Virus record (IMG/VR): IMGVR_UViG_3300046804_003617
Coordinates: 1 to 64,000 of that record
Length of the DNA stretch: 64,000 bases
Direction: 5' to 3' (one strand)
DNA from: a virus
The translations under genes were made by a program, and so were the position numbers. Below, piece after piece: positions 52,763-59,772 of this stretch. A model generated the notes under the pieces. It did no database searches and was not told the origin of the DNA. It saw nothing but the letters and a program-made list of their open reading frames with translations. The first letter of the stretch is position 1; each line of letters begins with the position of its first letter.

Positions 52763-53677
52763 TTAGACTCTTGCCCCGCTGATTGTGCCACGGTTAAGAT
52801 ATTCTTCTGCGATGTTTTTCTGGGTAGACTTCATCTTGTTGATTACCTTGGTTATCTTCTGGGTCTGACAGTCTGCGATTTCTCGTATATACAGATACAA
52901 TGCTTTCTTATTATAAACATCAATTCTGTCGGCATTTCTGAAGATTTCGATTACGGCGTGGGCAATCTTAAGGTCTTTTTCCTTGGTAAACATCTTATGA
53001 ACATTTCTATCCCAGTATTCTACCATAAGTTCTATGAATTCACGAGTTTCGCTTTCCTGTTTCTCGTGTTCCGGTTCAATCACAAACTCGCCGGATTCGC
53101 CTGTTTGTTCGCATATTTCAACGTGCTTCTTGAAACGCTTGTATGTGGTGTTGTTGTCTAAAATAAACCAATTCTTGGCAACAATGCTGAAGTAGCTGAA
53201 TGCCTTACCTTTGCCTGGCTCATACTTGTCTATATTAGCCACCATATGTGATATAGCTTGCTTTTGAATTTCAAGGGGACTTACGTCAGCATAACTGAAT
53301 TTGAACGTGTTATAAACGTTTTCTGCTATCTTGAAAAAGGCTTGCTGAATATGCGCATTATAGATTTTGTCCTTTTCTCGCGGATCTTCGGACTTGTTGT
53401 ATGCGATGATGGCAGCTTCTGTTTCTGGAGTAAAATAAACATTTGAACCTCTTGATGGAGATCCTTCAGTTTTCTTGTTTTTTGCTCCCTTTGGTCTGCC
53501 TCTTGGTCTTTTTATTACGTCGTGAACTACTTCGGCTTGGTGTTGTAGCACCACTTTTTTTATCTTTTTATTGACCTTGTTCTTTTTCTTGGTCTTGATT
53601 ATCTTTTTGATTTTCTTGACTTTTTTGACTTTGGCTTGTTTTTTGATCTTTTTAAGAATTTTCTTCTTTTTCTTCAT
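52763..53677 (-). CDS. 55: Late sigma factor (T4 gp55-like) with AT-hook extension
   Basis: 304 residues. Residues 1-45 are almost all Lys/Ile/Val. Residues 56-66 (KRPRGRPKGAK) contain a canonical AT-hook core RGRP, which binds the minor groove of AT-rich DNA. From about 85 the gp55/sigma70-like core appears: IAENVYNTFKFSYADVSPLE and KYEPGKGKAFSYFSIVAKNW (sigma region 2-like), then a helical C-terminal part. In T4, gp55 directs RNA polymerase to TATAAATA late promoters together with gp33 and gp45. The AT-hook extension is unusual and fits the AT-rich elements seen before late genes. It is followed by a small membrane protein. Confidence 0.8.
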   Translation of the reverse strand: MKKKKKILKKIKKQAKVKKVKKIKKIIKTKKKNKVNKKIKKVVLQHQAEVVHDVIKRPRGRPKGAKNKKTEGSPSRGSNVYFTPETEAAIIAYNKSEDPREKDKIYNAHIQQAFFKIAENVYNTFKFSYADVSPLEIQKQAISHMVANIDKYEPGKGKAFSYFSIVAKNWFILDNNTTYKRFKKHVEICEQTGESGEFVIEPEHEKQESETREFIELMVEYWDRNVHKMFTKEKDLKIAHAVIEIFRNADRIDVYNKKALYLYIREIADCQTQKITKVINKMKSTQKNIAEEYLNRGTISGARV

Positions 53678-53680
53678 ATT

Positions 53681-53935
53681 TTATTTGATTTTCTCGTCAA
53701 ACTCTTTGGTGATTCTTACGATTTCGGTGAATATAAATCCAACATCATCGTCCTTCTCGAACAGATTTCTGTCATCCACTGCCTTTATTCTTGTATACAC
53801 CTGATCTATTTCATTGCGAAACATATCAAGCCAATCCTCATATACTTCAATCTTTTTGACGAGATTGTAGCACGCATATCCCAGCGCGCAAGTCGCCAAG
53901 AAAAATATAACCATTAACGTCCATAGTATCCACAT
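53681..53935 (-). CDS. Small single-pass membrane protein
   Basis: 84 residues. One N-terminal membrane segment (MWILWTLMVIFFLATCALGYACY) followed by a charged helical cytoplasmic-type tail (KKIEVYEDWLDMFRNEIDQV). Four bases precede the sigma factor ATG on the transcript. Proteins of this type occur near late sigma genes in T4-like phages but the function is unknown. It could tether a partner to the membrane. Confidence 0.6.
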   Translation of the reverse strand: MWILWTLMVIFFLATCALGYACYNLVKKIEVYEDWLDMFRNEIDQVYTRIKAVDDRNLFEKDDDVGFIFTEIVRITKEFDEKIK

Positions 53936-53940
53936 AAATT

Positions 53941-54096
53941 TTATTCTTCGTCTTCTTCGTCGTCTTCCTCGACTTCATAACCAAGCTCCTCCTTGATTAT
54001 GTATAATGCTTCTTCGACGGATGGCCAACTGCGGCTATCAAGAGCATATTCCAATAGTTCTTTGACTTCTTCGATGTTATCTGGATCAATTTTCAT
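53941..54096 (-). CDS. Small acidic protein overlapping deformylase stop
   Basis: 51 residues: MKIDPDNIEEVKELLEYALD, then SRSWPSVEEALYIIKEELGY and a run of Asp/Glu. The ATG overlaps the deformylase stop as ATGA, the same coupling used by other pairs here, which supports it as a real gene. An acidic tail can bind basic proteins or nucleic-acid-binding enzymes. Function unknown. Confidence 0.6.
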   Translation of the reverse strand: MKIDPDNIEEVKELLEYALDSRSWPSVEEALYIIKEELGYEVEEDDEEDEE

Positions 54097-54710
54097 ACGA
54101 TTTTCCATCCTTGTTCTACGAGTTCAAGGGCTTTCTTGTATTTTATATATTGGGTCTCTCCGTTTTTTTCCACAATTACCTTATCATTTCTGCCGTGTTT
54201 GACCTTTTTTTCGACTTGCTTGATAAATTTGGTTCCTTCGTCGATCATAAGTTTCCCATTCAAGTGGTCTATTTCGTGCTGCACACAGATGGATTCCAGT
54301 ATTCCTACATCGTCATACACGCTTTCTTTTGTAGGAGGATTTGTGTCCGGACCAAATGGAATTGGATTGGCGTGATTAAGAGTGGATACTGTGACTCTCA
54401 TTCTACGCAATGTATTGCAGCTTTTACCGGGCAAGCTCAAGCAGCCCTCCAGATAAACAATCTTGTCTTCACTTGTCTCGGTTATGACGGGATTCATCAA
54501 AATAACAGGTGCTTGGCCTTTTCTGGCTCTGATCACAGAAACGCTTTTGGATATTCCAATTTGGTTGGCGGATAGTCCAACTCCGCCAAACGGCAAAGAA
54601 TCCAATGTTTCTATCAGCTTGTTTGCTATTTCTTGACCTTCTTCTATTGATGCAACCGGACTTGTCGGCTTGCGTAGATAATCCTTATCTTTGACTATTT
54701 TGTAACTCAT
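54093..54710 (-). CDS. def: Peptide deformylase
   Basis: 205 residues from the ATG at 54708-54710; a longer in-frame GTG start exists but lies inside the -10 region. All three PDF motifs are present: GVGLSANQIG (43-52), EGCLSLPG (Cys90) and QHEIDHLNG (His145, His149) for the metal site and catalytic Glu146. It removes formyl groups from nascent proteins. The residues between motif 1 and motif 2 and the C-terminal extension are longer than in short phage PDFs. Sigma70-like promoter upstream. Confidence 0.92.
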   Translation of the reverse strand: MSYKIVKDKDYLRKPTSPVASIEEGQEIANKLIETLDSLPFGGVGLSANQIGISKSVSVIRARKGQAPVILMNPVITETSEDKIVYLEGCLSLPGKSCNTLRRMRVTVSTLNHANPIPFGPDTNPPTKESVYDDVGILESICVQHEIDHLNGKLMIDEGTKFIKQVEKKVKHGRNDKVIVEKNGETQYIKYKKALELVEQGWKIV

Positions 54711-54739
54711 GTATGTGAATGATTTATAGATACAATTCA

Positions 54740-54769
54740 CATATATATCTATTTGTTTTACTTTGTCAA
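54740..54769 (-). promoter_or_regulatory. Sigma70-like promoter before deformylase
   Basis: Coding-strand TTGACA (54764-54769), 16-18 base spacer, TATATA or TATATG (54740-54747). The upstream sequence TTATAATTTGACA is shared with the promoter at 62992-63020. Confidence 0.6.
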
Positions 54770-54785
54770 ATTATAATAAAACAAA

Positions 54786-56327
54786 TTATGGCTGAGGACG
54801 GTTGAAATGTTCCTGTTCTCTAAGAATGGGGGATGGTGCTGGTGGTGGTTCTGGTATTGGTTCCATACGTTCTCTCAGTTCCGCATCATAGTCATCCTGT
54901 ATTTCGGGCTCTGAACTTGGTTGTGGAGTTTCTGATGGTATAGGAGTTGGTTCCGGAGTCGGGGTTGGTGTAAAAGTAGGTGTGGAAGTTGGAGTAGGAG
55001 TTGGTTCCGGAGTGGACGTTGGTGTGGGACTTGGAGTCAATGTTGGTGTTGGTGTCGGGGTAGGAGACGGAGCAGGTTCATCTTTCTTCTTTTTCTCCGC
55101 CAAAACATTATACGCGAGAATCAGACACACTGCGAGCGGATCAAATACCGCCATAATAGACCATATGAAATAGTTCACCGCTTTGTCCAAGGGAATACCA
55201 AGACTGTTTGCTATGAACTTGAATGTGCCTACATCGGTATGCACGATCTTCTCTTTCAGTCCAGTATTTTCATTTCTTAAGTTCTGTATATTGGTCTGGT
55301 ATTCTGTTATCTTCTTTTTTCCAGCCTCTTCCATATCTCCCTTTTTGCCGTTCAGAGAAGTAACTTTGTTGTCAGATTCTTTGTTGTATGCGTCTATGGA
55401 TGCTGTGATTTCCTGCACTTCGCTTTCCAGCTTCTTTACATTTGCTTCTATGTCTCCTCGCTGGCTTTTGCTTCTGTTTTCGATGGCGGAAACACGATCA
55501 TTATATTCCTTTACCTGTGTCGCGTATTGTCCACGCAGCTTTTCTATTCTGTCCTGAACAGCCTTGATCTGAGCATCGATGTCGCCGCGTTCTTTTGCCT
55601 GACCTTCCTTGACCGCTCTTGCTTTATCTAATCCATTTTTCTTAAACAGTCCGCCGGAACCTTCTTCCATCCATTTCTGAACTTCCTTGTCTAATATTTC
55701 CAAACGAGAGTTGTATAGCTTGATCTGTTCAAGCTCGCGTGCTATGTCGGTGTCAGTAGATGTTTTTGACAATTCGAGTGCTTGCTTTGCCGCCGCAATA
55801 TCCGTCGAAGCATCTTGATTTGTATTAGCAGATTTGCGGACGTTTTCTATTTGCCTGTTCTTCTGTTCTATCAGTTGAAGCTTTTGTTCTATGAACTTTT
55901 TTCTGTTTACATCCACCGCCGCTATTTCTTCTACGTTATAGTCCGATTTCTTTATCGTTTCTATTTCTTTCTCATACTCTTTTATCTTAACATTGTTGGC
56001 TTCTATATTCTGCTCATACCCTTGAACTGTTATGGATGTTGCATTGTATCCTGCACTTAAATACCCGTATATTCCAATGGATGTAATACCCATAAGGAAC
56101 AGTGTGGCAATCAACATATATGACTTCATCCACCATCCTATATCTTTCCACTTCTGCTTCAAAAATGTCGCGGTTATCAGTTTGCCTACTTCCAGTGCAG
56201 TTCCCATCACAACGATACTTATGCCTCCACCAACAAACAAAAGCTTAAGTCCTATAATGCTGAAATACGCACCGCATATCGATATTGCGATACCGCTTAA
56301 CAGCACTAAAATTGCCAATATATTCAT
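54786..56327 (-). CDS. Membrane protein with long coiled coil and Pro-Thr tail
   Basis: 513 residues from the ATG at 56325-56327. Three N-terminal membrane helices (NILAILVLLSGIAISICG, LKLLFVGGGISIVVMG, SYMLIATLFLMGITSIGIYG), a coiled-coil region at about 100-375 (KIKEYEKEIETIKK, EQKLQLIEQKNRQIENVRK), a fourth membrane helix (YFIWSIMAVFDPLAVCLILA near 390-410), then a Pro/Thr-rich tail of PTPTPT type and an acidic end. It is unlike known T4 proteins. It could be a membrane anchor for phage components or a signalling device; evidence for either is nil. Confidence 0.65.
   Translation of the reverse strand: MNILAILVLLSGIAISICGAYFSIIGLKLLFVGGGISIVVMGTALEVGKLITATFLKQKWKDIGWWMKSYMLIATLFLMGITSIGIYGYLSAGYNATSITVQGYEQNIEANNVKIKEYEKEIETIKKSDYNVEEIAAVDVNRKKFIEQKLQLIEQKNRQIENVRKSANTNQDASTDIAAAKQALELSKTSTDTDIARELEQIKLYNSRLEILDKEVQKWMEEGSGGLFKKNGLDKARAVKEGQAKERGDIDAQIKAVQDRIEKLRGQYATQVKEYNDRVSAIENRSKSQRGDIEANVKKLESEVQEITASIDAYNKESDNKVTSLNGKKGDMEEAGKKKITEYQTNIQNLRNENTGLKEKIVHTDVGTFKFIANSLGIPLDKAVNYFIWSIMAVFDPLAVCLILAYNVLAEKKKKDEPAPSPTPTPTPTLTPSPTPTSTPEPTPTPTSTPTFTPTPTPEPTPIPSETPQPSSEPEIQDDYDAELRERMEPIPEPPPAPSPILREQEHFNRPQP
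54955..55080 (-). repeat. Pro-Thr low-complexity repeat
   Basis: Alternating Pro-Thr codons (PTPTPT, PSPTPTSTP) in the C-terminal tail of the membrane protein. It is likely a flexible stalk. DNA runs are GTTGG-like imperfect repeats. Confidence 0.6.
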
Positions 56328-56351
56328 ATTAAAATAAATATCGTATATACC

Positions 56352-56382
56352 AAAAAACAAAACCCCGAAACTTTGTCTTCGG
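56352..56382 (-). terminator. Weak terminator-like hairpin
   Basis: CCGAA/TTCGG stem with an eight-base loop and a T-rich tail on the coding strand (GGTTTTGTTTTTT). Only five base pairs, so marginal. Confidence 0.35.
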
Positions 56383-56409
56383 ATATCTTTTGTTCGTGCC
56401 GACTAAACA

Positions 56410-57231
56410 TCACGCGGTCGCAACGTCCAACAATTTTGCTTTTGATTTTATCAAATTAAACAGTTGTTGCGGATCTATTTCATCCGCAACTTTTAACTTT
56501 TCCAAATCAACTTCTTCGGCTACTTTTTGTGCGGAAACAAGCTCATCTACGCTAATTATACCGGCTCTCGCCAACAAATGTGCAACAAACTCCGAACAAA
56601 AAAACTGGTCTTGACCCGTCTCTTCGGCGTTTATTTTTGATTTTTTGAATCTATTGACCAAATTCCACATTTTCGGAAATTTTTCCTTAATCTGTCTGAT
56701 TATTCCCTTGCTATCATATCCCTCTTCACCGGCCTTTAGCATCGACTTCAATTGTTCATATGCTTTGATTATTTTTGACTCGTCGCCGCCGAGGTTGAAA
56801 ATTATATAATTTTGCGGGTTGTCTTTTATTTCACTTCCGTCTCTGAAACCAACTCCCGATGTTACCGCATCCAGTATTCTACCATCGCTCATAACAAATC
56901 CGGCGTGATTCACTCCTTGCAAATCGCCGTGGATAATTTTATTCACGATTTGTATACCGGATCCAAAACTGGTCTGTTTATCCGGATTTAATTTTTCCTG
57001 ACCCTTTTTAATTGCCCTCGCAACAATCGGAATATTTCCTCCCAATTTTGCAGCCAAATCCAAAAATATTACAGGCAGATTGAATTTTGTTATATCAAAA
57101 AATACTTTTATACCAGGAACTTCGGTCTTCCATTGCCCAGACTTGGCATCTTTAACGACGGGATCAATTTCTTGAAGATTTATTTCTTCGATAGCTTCTC
57201 GGATCAATGCTCTGAGTTCGGACTTCTTCAT
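56410..57231 (-). CDS. Permuted papain-like (YiiX/NlpC-type) cysteine peptidase with targeting-like leader
   Basis: 273 residues. The leader MKKSELRALIREAIEEINLQ is almost the same as those of two head-module proteins. Residues about 90-225 fit the YiiX/NlpC-P60 superfamily with permuted order: His109 in QGVNHAGFVMSDG and, later, Cys212 in FFCSEFVAHLLARAG. Such enzymes cut peptides or acyl groups in cell wall or other substrates. The helix-rich end repeats Val/Glu/Leu residues. If packaged, it could be injected with DNA. It has a late-type element 22 bases before the ATG, and its gene is followed by a membrane protein. Confidence 0.7.
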   Translation of the reverse strand: MKKSELRALIREAIEEINLQEIDPVVKDAKSGQWKTEVPGIKVFFDITKFNLPVIFLDLAAKLGGNIPIVARAIKKGQEKLNPDKQTSFGSGIQIVNKIIHGDLQGVNHAGFVMSDGRILDAVTSGVGFRDGSEIKDNPQNYIIFNLGGDESKIIKAYEQLKSMLKAGEEGYDSKGIIRQIKEKFPKMWNLVNRFKKSKINAEETGQDQFFCSEFVAHLLARAGIISVDELVSAQKVAEEVDLEKLKVADEIDPQQLFNLIKSKAKLLDVATA

Positions 57232-57253
57232 ATTATAATAAATGAGGTATACT

Positions 57254-57265
57254 CATAAATATATA
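57254..57265 (-). promoter_or_regulatory. Late-type AT element, variant
   Basis: Coding-strand TATATATTTATG, 22 bases before the papain-like peptidase, next to a terminator. Confidence 0.45.
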
Positions 57266-57275
57266 TAAAAAACAA

Positions 57276-57301
57276 AAAACCCAGATTTTGCTCTGGGTTT
57301 T
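57276..57301 (-). terminator. Rho-independent terminator after methyltransferase
   Basis: AAAACCCAGA/TCTGGGTTTT stem of 10 bp, loop of six, then TTGTTTTTTATA on the coding strand. Located directly after the methyltransferase stop. Confidence 0.8.
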
Positions 57302-57304
57302 ATA

Positions 57305-58090
57305 TCAAGCTGTTACGTCAAAGAATTCCGTCTTTTCTTTGACAACCTTGTTGTCTTCGTGCCATTTGATTCTAGTTTGGCACTTCTCATAATACTCTGG
57401 ACTAATTTCCGAGCTATAGCAATTGCGGTTCAAGTGCTGACACGCGATGTATGTTGTAGCAGAGCCGCCAAATGGATCAACCACAACGTCGCCTTCGTTA
57501 GTATGCTTATTGATAAGCTCTTGGAACAGTTCGAGTGACTTCTGAGTGGGATGAATGCGATCAATTTCGCGCTTACCTTGATAAATAGGATATTCATAGA
57601 TACCATTGTCATACTCAGAATTGAATGTAGCCTTTCCTCCCTTTACACAAGATATGGCAATCTCACGAGCATTGCTAAGATATGTTGCCTTGGAATTGAT
57701 CGGCACAGGATTGGTCTTTACCCATTCGATGAAACGCAACTTGCCAAACTTGTGCTTTTCAAGCAGCTTGCTTAGTGTTTCAATCTTCCAAAGATCAAAG
57801 AAGATGATGCAAGATCCGCCATTCTTCAAGATGCGGCTGAACTCCTTGATAAACTCTTCAAGATTATCCAAAGTAAAGTTATTGTCCCAATCACCATAGT
57901 TTGTCTGGATGGCATACTTGGTTCCATACTTCGCCTTTGATTTCTCATCATCGCTGGCATTGAACAAAGCATCCATACCAGTCTTTTTGGAGATGATGTA
58001 TGGAGGATCAGTAAGCACAAGATCAACGGTCTTGCTCTTGATCTTTTTAAGCATTTCCAACCCGTCCATATGATGATATCCGTAATTCAT
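57305..58090 (-). CDS. Site-specific DNA methyltransferase (N6-adenine or N4-cytosine)
   Basis: 261 residues. Catalytic motif IV is DPPY at 28-31 (LVLTDPPYIISKK) and the SAM motif I follows later as VVDPFGGSATTYIA near 205, the order of beta-class N6A/N4C methyltransferases. ESLPT target-recognition segments cannot be read by eye. No cognate restriction enzyme is visible, so it probably protects phage DNA from host restriction or marks DNA for other uses. It has a strong promoter and a terminator after it, making it a single-gene unit. Confidence 0.9.
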   Translation of the reverse strand: MNYGYHHMDGLEMLKKIKSKTVDLVLTDPPYIISKKTGMDALFNASDDEKSKAKYGTKYAIQTNYGDWDNNFTLDNLEEFIKEFSRILKNGGSCIIFFDLWKIETLSKLLEKHKFGKLRFIEWVKTNPVPINSKATYLSNAREIAISCVKGGKATFNSEYDNGIYEYPIYQGKREIDRIHPTQKSLELFQELINKHTNEGDVVVDPFGGSATTYIACQHLNRNCYSSEISPEYYEKCQTRIKWHEDNKVVKEKTEFFDVTA

Positions 58091-58099
58091 ATGGATACA

Positions 58100-58127
58100 A
58101 CTATATGGTTATAGTATAAAATGTCAA
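58100..58127 (-). promoter_or_regulatory. Strong sigma70-like promoter before methyltransferase
   Basis: Coding-strand TTGACA (58122-58127), 16-base spacer, TATAGT (58100-58105): a perfect -35 and one mismatch in the -10, beginning immediately after the stop of the 509-residue gene. Confidence 0.7.
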
Positions 58128-59653
58128 GCAGTTTTATTAATCTTTTTCTTGGTAGATATGAATCCTATTGGTCTATTCGAAGGATCGTTTGATAGTCCGT
58201 TCCAAGAAAATCTAAAACTCATATTTTGAAAATTTTCAGTTTTAATTTCTAAATTATTATTTTTTTGATCCATATCGATGGTAACTTGATATGCAAAGGA
58301 TCCATAATTTAATATACCGTTTAACAATTCCACTGCTTTGGCGTTTTTATTTAAAACTTTTACTATATATGATCCCATCGGATAGTAGATATATCCATTT
58401 AATTTTGAGTTTTTCTGGTCATACATCAAGCCCAGTGTTTTGTCTGACGTTTTTGACCCACCCAAAATTTGATATACAGAATTTAGCCCGGAAATAAAAG
58501 CATTCTTGTCAAGGTTGGCGACAACGAAGTTAAACCATTCGTTTAAATCATCCTGAGACAAAGATTTTAAAGTTGGTCCATTATTTGGAACTGACATATT
58601 ATTTAATAACCGTATAATCTCCGCTTTCTTATCTTGTAAACGAGTATTATAAAATTCTTCTATGTTTGATACAGTTGTTCTTATTTTGGATACATTCATC
58701 AAAGATTTAATAATTCTATATTCATCTATATTACGTTGTATTAATAGATTATTTGGCTCTCCGCTCACGTTGATGAATTTATCCAAAATAAAGTTTAAAT
58801 TCGCCATACCGGTGGAACTTCCTTCTTTGGATTTTACGCTAAAAAATGTTTCTGGAACAGTATCTATTTTATAATCCCAGAAAGGGGAATTTGATTCTGG
58901 AGAAAATGATATTTTCTTTGCCTTTTTATTAGTGGATAAACTATGCAATCCCGCTAAAACTTCTCCAAAATTTTTACTTAATATCGAGATGTCTTTAGAA
59001 TTAATTTTAAAATCTCCTTGAATTGAATAATTTTTACTATATTCTTGAAGAGGCTCTTCTAGAGGAACGTCAATCGTAATTCCTGATACCGCTTCTATAC
59101 ATTTGTGCAGATACTTTTTTATTTCGTTATATTCTGGCTCTGGATATACCGTCTTAATATTGTTGAACACAAAATATGCTAATTTTTCTTTACTATCAAA
59201 GCTTTGTCCTACCAGATCTAAACTGCTCGGTGCAAATTCTTTGGAATTTGTCCCGCCCGGAATCACTGCTCCTATTATCTCCGAAGAATCTTTTGGAGTT
59301 TCCGCGTCTGTCGGTTTTCTTATAGCATTTAAATTTAAAAGACCCTCCAATCCAGAATCTAACATTTTTACTTTGGCATATTTTCCACTTTTTATTGTTC
59401 CTTTCCTTTCCGTTCCAGAAGATTTTATTTCTATAAAATCGGGGTCAAGTATGTTCAATTCTTGCCGCATTGTCACAGAATCGATTGGATTATAATCTGT
59501 TCCAAATAATTGCGAATCTTTTTCTACTTTATATATTTTTTGGGGGTCATACACTCTCTTAACATACCAGTCCCAAGTAACGCCCTTAGAGCAATTTCCC
59601 ATCAAATTAACCTCGTTTTGGATACTTTCCAATATACTTTTCAGCTTTATCAT
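58124..59653 (-). CDS. Unknown protein with targeting-like leader
   Basis: 509 residues. It opens MIKLKSILESIQNEVNLMGN, similar in pattern to the head-module leaders (ILE/QNE). The body has no recognised domain. Notable segments are FIEIKSSGTERKG, EIIGAVIPGGTNSKEFAPS, ETFFSVKSKEGSSTGMANL and WFNFVVANLDKNAFISG. The segments with SVKSKEG and EIKSSG resemble nuclease-like ExK clusters, but that is weak. A late-type element lies five bases before the ATG and a terminator precedes it, so it is likely a late, perhaps packaged, protein. Confidence 0.5.
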   Translation of the reverse strand: MIKLKSILESIQNEVNLMGNCSKGVTWDWYVKRVYDPQKIYKVEKDSQLFGTDYNPIDSVTMRQELNILDPDFIEIKSSGTERKGTIKSGKYAKVKMLDSGLEGLLNLNAIRKPTDAETPKDSSEIIGAVIPGGTNSKEFAPSSLDLVGQSFDSKEKLAYFVFNNIKTVYPEPEYNEIKKYLHKCIEAVSGITIDVPLEEPLQEYSKNYSIQGDFKINSKDISILSKNFGEVLAGLHSLSTNKKAKKISFSPESNSPFWDYKIDTVPETFFSVKSKEGSSTGMANLNFILDKFINVSGEPNNLLIQRNIDEYRIIKSLMNVSKIRTTVSNIEEFYNTRLQDKKAEIIRLLNNMSVPNNGPTLKSLSQDDLNEWFNFVVANLDKNAFISGLNSVYQILGGSKTSDKTLGLMYDQKNSKLNGYIYYPMGSYIVKVLNKNAKAVELLNGILNYGSFAYQVTIDMDQKNNNLEIKTENFQNMSFRFSWNGLSNDPSNRPIGFISTKKKINKTA

Positions 59654-59658
59654 ATTAC

Positions 59659-59672
59659 TATAAATATATATA
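59659..59672 (-). promoter_or_regulatory. Late-type AT element, extended form
   Basis: Coding-strand TATATATATTTATA, five bases before the 509-residue gene and just past a strong terminator. Confidence 0.5.
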
Positions 59673-59682
59673 AACTATAAAA

Positions 59683-59710
59683 AACAACCCCACATTTCTG
59701 TGGGGTTGTT
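59683..59710 (-). terminator. Strong rho-independent terminator after dnaK
   Basis: Perfect 12-bp stem AACAACCCCACA/TGTGGGGTTGTT, four-base loop and a T-rich run on the coding strand. It ends the hsp20-dnaK unit. Between the stop and this hairpin, at 59711-59760, are weaker stem-loops (AGGGGTGA/TCACCCT and GTCAGC/GCTGAC). Confidence 0.9.
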
Positions 59711-59772
59711 AGGGGTGACTGAACTCATATCACCCTCCACCAGTCAGCATAATGGCTGACACATATAACCTT

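Noticed and set aside
1130-59672. Reading plus-strand TATAAATA as real T4-type promoters
   Set aside because: In this direction they would drive antisense RNA away from every gene; the consistent placement before minus-strand starts suggests the opposite strand matters.
59711-59760. Riboswitch or small RNA after dnaK
   Set aside because: The stem-loops are short and match no known class that I recognise; recorded only with the terminator.
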